From assembly GCA_030690025.1 (NCBI GenBank), contig JAUYDJ010000024.1, positions 1 through 7,800 of the forward strand: a DNA stretch of 7,800 nt. Direction: 5' to 3'. Source of the stretch: Chloroflexota bacterium. Its GTDB lineage: Bacteria > Chloroflexota > Dehalococcoidia > Dehalococcoidales > JAUYDJ01. The notes beneath the pieces were generated by a model, which was not told the origin of the DNA, searched no databases, and worked only from the letters and a program-made list of their open reading frames with translations. Both the position numbers and the translations under genes were made by a program. Shown here piece by piece: positions 4,823-7,800 of this stretch; the first letter of the stretch is position 1; every line of letters begins with the position of its first letter.

Positions 4823-6759
4823 ATAGAGAATGCGGCTAAATAACCCTCCTGAATGGCATCAAATATCTTTCGCGGTCTGACACAATCGCCAACTGTGCAG
4901 ACCTCAGGCATTCCATCCCCGCTAAACTTCTCGACCAGGCCAGGCTGAGGGGCCAAGCCGATGGCCACTACAATACTATCGGCGGCAATCTCCTGCCGTC
5001 GGCTGGACCTGTCCACAATCACCGCGCCTTTATCCAGGACTGTTTCTACCCTGGTACCAGTGTGAACCGTGACTTTCTGCTTGCCCAGTCTCTCCTGATA
5101 CACGATTCTGTCGAGCACCTCCACCCCATTCATGAATTCGTCCAGGAGTTCGACGAAAACGACCTCCTTACCCTGTTCGGCTAGGAAAATGCCTGTCTCG
5201 GTACCAACTACCCCCCCGCCCACAATCATTACCTTCTGCCCAACTGGCGCTTTGCTCCGCAGTACCTCAAGCGCCCCGACGACAAGCGGTTTATCCGCAC
5301 CGGGTACATCCAGCTTTATCGGCGTTCCGCCTGCCGCTAAGATTACAGCATCAAACCTTCCCTTTTTGATAGTGCCGGGCGTCGCTTCTTGTGTCACGAC
5401 TTTAACCTTAAGGTTATCAAGTTGGCGGGTATAGTAGCTGATCAGCCGCTTAAGGTCGGGTTTAAAATCCGGCGCTGACGCCTCAATCAGGGCCCCGCCA
5501 AGTTGCCGTTTTTCGTAAAGTGTGACGTCATGCCCACGTAGGGCACTCACTCTCGCTGCCTCCATCCCCGCCGGACCACCGCCAATCACGGCTATCTTCT
5601 TAGGGGATTTGACTGGGGTAAGTACCAGCTCGTCCTCTCTACCCAGTTGCACGTTTACCGTGCACATGATTGGTCGGCCCTGCTTCTGCGACCGGTAATG
5701 GCAACCATCATTACAGCGAATACAGGGGATGATATCTTCGACTCTGCCTTCCTTAGTTTTGCGTGCCCAGTAGGGGTCGGCTAGCAGGCCGCGGGCCATG
5801 GCCACAAAATCTGCCTGACCCTTTCTTAAGACCTCTTCAGCGACTTCGGGCATGTGTAATGAGCCTGATGCGATAATCGGGATATTGACCTCTTTTTTGA
5901 CTGCTTCCGCCAGGAAGACAAGCGGGCCGAAGGGTATAGCCTCGGTGCTTTCCCGTGGTAACCTGGCTTCATAGTTACCAGCGGATATGTGTAGCACGTT
6001 AACGCCCAGTTTTTCCAGTGCCTTAGCCACCTGAATAGTTTCTTCGATGACGATGCCGCCTGGTAGAAAGTCAGTGCCGTTCAGTCTTATGCCTATCGGA
6101 TAGTCGGGCCCGACCTTACGCCTCATGTCGGCCGTCAACTCAAGCAGGAACCTCATACGGTTTCCCAGAGAACCGCCATATTTGTCGGTGCGCTTGTTGC
6201 TACGCGGAGAGAGGAAGCCGCTGGGCAGGTAGCCATGCGCACCGTGCACCTCGACCATATCGAAACCGGCTACCTGTGCCCGGCGAGCGGCGTCACCGAA
6301 GGCCTTCACAATCTCCTCTATCTCCTGGATAGTGAGCGCTTCAGGCACAAATTTCCCCTTAAGCTCGAAGTCTTCAGATGGAATCGCCGACGCAGCTTTT
6401 ATGGGTGGGATACCCAGACGCCGCTGCCGGCCGCAGTGTGATATCTGCAGCGCCGCTCTGGCGCCGTATGCCTTAATTCCCTGCGCCAGCTGCGCCAGGC
6501 CGGGGACAAATGCGTTATCGTAAATAGCGAGCTGGCAGACGCCGCTCTGGCTGGCAATATTGTCCACGTAAGAGAACTCAACGATAACCAGCCCGGTTCC
6601 GCCGCGGGCAAGCTCTGAATAGTGCCGGATAATCCGTTCGGTGACTGAACCATCGCGGGCGCCGAGCAAGGTCCACGTCGGCGCCTTGACGATGCGGTTT
6701 CTGACCTCCATTTTCCCGATATGGCCGGGCTTAAATAACTCGATAAACCTCTGACTCAT
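4816..6759 (-). CDS. OYE/2,4-dienoyl-CoA reductase-type FMN, 4Fe-4S, FAD oxidoreductase
   Basis: 647-aa cytoplasmic flavoprotein with the three-part layout shared by bacterial 2,4-dienoyl-CoA reductase (FadH), enoate reductases and trimethylamine dehydrogenase. Residues about 5-340 form an FMN TIM barrel, with VEVHGAHGYLPSGFLSP (169-185) and NKRTDKYGGSLGNR (188-201). The cluster site is Cys346, Cys349, Cys353, Cys366 (CX2CX3CX12C). Then come an FAD site, AVIGGGPAGMEAA (390-402), and an NAD-type site, MIVGGGVVGTETG (511-523), with an acidic residue (Glu537) that favours NADH. The C-terminal GDCVRPRKIFDAIQEG (624-639) is the usual ending, so it is full length. His172 and His175 make an HxxH pair as in carbonyl-activating ene-reductases; trimethylamine dehydrogenase has Tyr at the first place, so amine oxidation is less likely. 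It starts 15 nt after the nitroreductase with AGAAGGA close to the ATG, and ends in TAG. Confidence 0.92.
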   Translation of the reverse strand: MSQRFIELFKPGHIGKMEVRNRIVKAPTWTLLGARDGSVTERIIRHYSELARGGTGLVIVEFSYVDNIASQSGVCQLAIYDNAFVPGLAQLAQGIKAYGARAALQISHCGRQRRLGIPPIKAASAIPSEDFELKGKFVPEALTIQEIEEIVKAFGDAARRAQVAGFDMVEVHGAHGYLPSGFLSPRSNKRTDKYGGSLGNRMRFLLELTADMRRKVGPDYPIGIRLNGTDFLPGGIVIEETIQVAKALEKLGVNVLHISAGNYEARLPRESTEAIPFGPLVFLAEAVKKEVNIPIIASGSLHMPEVAEEVLRKGQADFVAMARGLLADPYWARKTKEGRVEDIIPCIRCNDGCHYRSQKQGRPIMCTVNVQLGREDELVLTPVKSPKKIAVIGGGPAGMEAARVSALRGHDVTLYEKRQLGGALIEASAPDFKPDLKRLISYYTRQLDNLKVKVVTQEATPGTIKKGRFDAVILAAGGTPIKLDVPGADKPLVVGALEVLRSKAPVGQKVMIVGGGVVGTETGIFLAEQGKEVVFVELLDEFMNGVEVLDRIVYQERLGKQKVTVHTGTRVETVLDKGAVIVDRSSRRQEIAADSIVVAIGLAPQPGLVEKFSGDGMPEVCTVGDCVRPRKIFDAIQEGYLAAFSIT

Positions 6760-6774
6760 TCCTTCTCTTTTCTC

Positions 6775-7506
6775 TCAGGTCTCCTCAGGATAGGCCGCCG
6801 TCATCCGCCCTCTTAAACGGAGAATAAAGTTATAGATATCATCACCGGAACGGTATTTCGCGCGGTCATACTTTTCATAGTGCAGGATTTCCTTGACCTC
6901 CCGTCGATAGGTAGGTGCTGGTACCGATATGGGATATCCGACCGGAACTACGGTGTGAATGGCCAGCTCTACCGGCACGTCCAGAAGGGCTTTCATCCGC
7001 GGCTCAACCGTTGAGTTGACGCTTACCCACATCGAGCCTAACCCCAGTGACGCTGCCGCCAGGTGCAAAATCTGGGTCGCATTGGCCATATTCTTCAGGA
7101 AGTGGGCGAAGGGCCCGCCTTCGTTGGGCAGGAAATGGGTAATTAAGACGCTTGCCTGAACGGCTCTCGGGTCGCCGCATATGACAATGAACACCGGCGC
7201 ATCCTGAAAGGACTCGATGGCACTGCTGTGGCCTCCGCGAAAGGCGGTGTGCCTCAGGTCCTTTTCCCTTGTTCTCTCAATATCCCAGGTATATTTATCC
7301 TGTTCGATAATAAGGTCGACAATCTTCTGCTGGGTATCCGGATTCTTAACGGCGATAAACTCCCAGGGCTGGGCATTACCGCCGGACATTGCCCAGCGAG
7401 CTGCCTCTACCATCTTTTCAATAGCGCCGTCGGGAATAGGGCCGGGTTTGAATTTGCGGATGCTCCGCCTGTTGCGGACTATCTCGATGAATCCATCATA
7501 TTGCAT
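6775..7506 (-). CDS. Nitroreductase-family FMN protein
   Basis: 243-aa protein of the nitroreductase superfamily: cytoplasmic, usually dimeric flavoenzymes that use NAD(P)H to reduce nitro groups, quinones, enones or flavins. Marks seen: RNRRSIRKFK (11-20), the classic FMN-phosphate motif; MSGGNAQPWEFIAV (40-53), the second FMN contact; AAASLGLGSMWVSVN (150-164) and VPVGYP (187-192). A charged insertion at about 68-95 and a C-terminal extension after 200 (RREVKEILHYEKYDRAKY) go beyond the minimal fold. It lacks features that would make me call it BluB. ATG at 7506 has AAGGAG (7512-7517) 5 nt upstream. The stop is TGA, the only non-TAG stop among the complete genes. It is first in a two-gene unit with the OYE-type enzyme and is driven from the divergent region; reduction of a shared intermediate is a plausible but unproven role. 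Confidence 0.9.
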   Translation of the reverse strand: MQYDGFIEIVRNRRSIRKFKPGPIPDGAIEKMVEAARWAMSGGNAQPWEFIAVKNPDTQQKIVDLIIEQDKYTWDIERTREKDLRHTAFRGGHSSAIESFQDAPVFIVICGDPRAVQASVLITHFLPNEGGPFAHFLKNMANATQILHLAAASLGLGSMWVSVNSTVEPRMKALLDVPVELAIHTVVPVGYPISVPAPTYRREVKEILHYEKYDRAKYRSGDDIYNFILRLRGRMTAAYPEET

Positions 7507-7549
7507 GACGTCTCCTTTTCAATGTGGGTTGTTTTCGACTGTACACCAT

Positions 7550-7578
7550 ATTATCTATTAGATAGCCCACATTTGCAA
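7550..7578 (-). promoter_or_regulatory. Leftward sigma70-type promoter for nitroreductase-oxidoreductase unit
   Basis: On the minus strand: TTGCAA (7578-7573), 17-nt spacer, GATAAT (7555-7550). Each box is close to consensus and the spacing is ideal. Transcription would start near 7543, about 37 nt before the nitroreductase ATG. The -35 box lies two bases from the -35 box of the rightward promoter. Confidence 0.6.
7552..7564. promoter_or_regulatory. Candidate operator dyad over the leftward -10
   Basis: TATCTA-T-TAGATA is a perfect 6-1-6 dyad overlapping the -10 box and spacer of the leftward promoter, where a repressor dimer would block it. A wider inverted pair, AATGTGGG (7521-7528) and CCCACATT (7566-7573), encloses it. 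No regulator gene is in the window. AT-rich dyads also occur by chance. Confidence 0.3.
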
Positions 7579-7580
7579 AA

Positions 7581-7609
7581 TTGACACCCTGAGCTTGAAA
7601 TAATATAAT
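7581..7609 (+). promoter_or_regulatory. Perfect-consensus rightward sigma70 promoter
   Basis: TTGACA (7581-7586), 17-nt spacer, TATAAT (7604-7609): both hexamers and the spacing match the consensus exactly. The predicted start near 7616 gives a leader of about 36 nt to the amidohydrolase ATG at 7652. Such a promoter is expected to be intrinsically strong, which suggests either high constitutive expression or control by a repressor. Confidence 0.8.
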
Positions 7610-7651
7610 AAACAAAAATCATGTTCATTTTCTGAAGAGGGGGGCAGTAGT

Positions 7652-7800
7652 ATGGCAAGCTGGGATAATCTGTTTTCCGGACACGATAAGGAAGTCTATG
7701 ATAAGGCTGGCTACGGAAGAAGAATCGGCTTCGGCAAGCAGCCGGCGCTGCTGATTATCGATGTGACTTACCCCTTCGTGGGGGATAAGCCAGAACCGGT
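7652..7800 (+). CDS. Isochorismatase-like cysteine amidohydrolase, N-terminal part
   Basis: The first 49 codons of a gene that runs off the right edge: MASWDNLFSGHDKEVYDKAG, then YGRRIGFGKQPALLIIDVTY and PFVGDKPEP. The G-x-x-PALLIID pattern is the first strand of the isochorismatase/nicotinamidase fold; Asp37 matches the Asp of the Asp-Lys-Cys triad. The lead-in with VYDKAGYGRRxGFG and the GDKPEP after the strand resemble the N-carbamoylsarcosine amidase-like branch, which hydrolyses N-carbamoyl or amide bonds in the cytoplasm. The Lys and Cys lie beyond the window, so activity cannot be checked. A G-rich ribosome site (AGAGGGGGG, 7636-7644) sits 7 nt before the ATG, behind a perfect-consensus promoter. 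Divergent pairing with the nitroreductase suggests co-regulation. The substrate is unknown. Confidence 0.8.
   Translation, partial: MASWDNLFSGHDKEVYDKAGYGRRIGFGKQPALLIIDVTYPFVGDKPEP

Noticed and set aside
5132..5434. 100-codon plus-strand frame opposite the oxidoreductase
   Set aside because: It lies entirely antisense to a well-conserved coding region, has no recognisable domain, and has the low-complexity Ser/Pro/Thr make-up of a shadow frame. The same holds for the other plus-strand frames between 40 and 7584.
6775..7506. BluB-type (lower-ligand synthesis) reading of the nitroreductase, tempting because MttB needs a corrinoid
   Set aside because: The sequence has general nitroreductase motifs and lacks the N-terminal and central features I associate with BluB; context alone is not enough.
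7621..7635. Mini-ORF MFIF in the amidohydrolase leader
   Set aside because: No ribosome site can fit between the predicted transcript start and this ATG, and four codons are well within chance.

Overview
The window is a compact, mostly leftward catabolic or transport locus of moderate GC content. Six complete genes lie on the minus strand, and one gene, cut by the right edge, starts on the plus strand. I read it as a free-living anaerobic or facultative bacterium. Several traits fit environmental Chloroflexota (Dehalococcoidia or SAR202-like lineages): the Ala/Pro-rich linker after the DctP lipobox, the many-flavoenzyme gene mix, and a dispersed TGTCATTGCGAG-type palindrome. That lineage call is inference from style; the window contains no marker gene.

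Layout, left to right: a non-pyrrolysine MttB-family corrinoid methyltransferase (60-1496, -), then a TRAP transporter in the order dctM (1549-2859, -), dctQ (2919-3395, -), dctP (3471-4541, -). In transcription order this is dctP-dctQ-dctM-mttB, with gaps of about 50-75 nt. A 14-bp perfect hairpin sits between dctP and dctQ. A 274-nt gap (4542-4815) holds a near-consensus promoter for dctP, a possible 19-codon leader frame that overlaps the dctP start, and a palindromic MITE-like element flanked by an 8-bp direct repeat. Next come a 647-aa Old Yellow Enzyme/2,4-dienoyl-CoA reductase-type FMN/4Fe-4S/FAD oxidoreductase (4816-6759, -) and a nitroreductase-family flavoprotein (6775-7506, -). These two are 15 nt apart and transcribed nitroreductase first. 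A 145-nt divergent control region (7507-7651) carries two back-to-back sigma70-type promoters, the rightward one a perfect TTGACA-17-TATAAT. It separates the nitroreductase from an isochorismatase-like cysteine amidohydrolase (7652 to the right edge, +).

How the genes may work together (inference): the TRAP system, whose binding protein keeps the family arginine that holds carboxylates, would import a small organic acid, possibly a betaine-like methylated amine. The MttB homologue would take a methyl group to a corrinoid protein, which is not in the window. The OYE-type enzyme, the nitroreductase and the divergent amidohydrolase would handle the remaining carbon/nitrogen skeleton. The substrate cannot be named from sequence alone. 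Five of the six complete genes end in TAG, so amber is an ordinary stop here; this independently supports the methyltransferase being of the pyrrolysine-free type.
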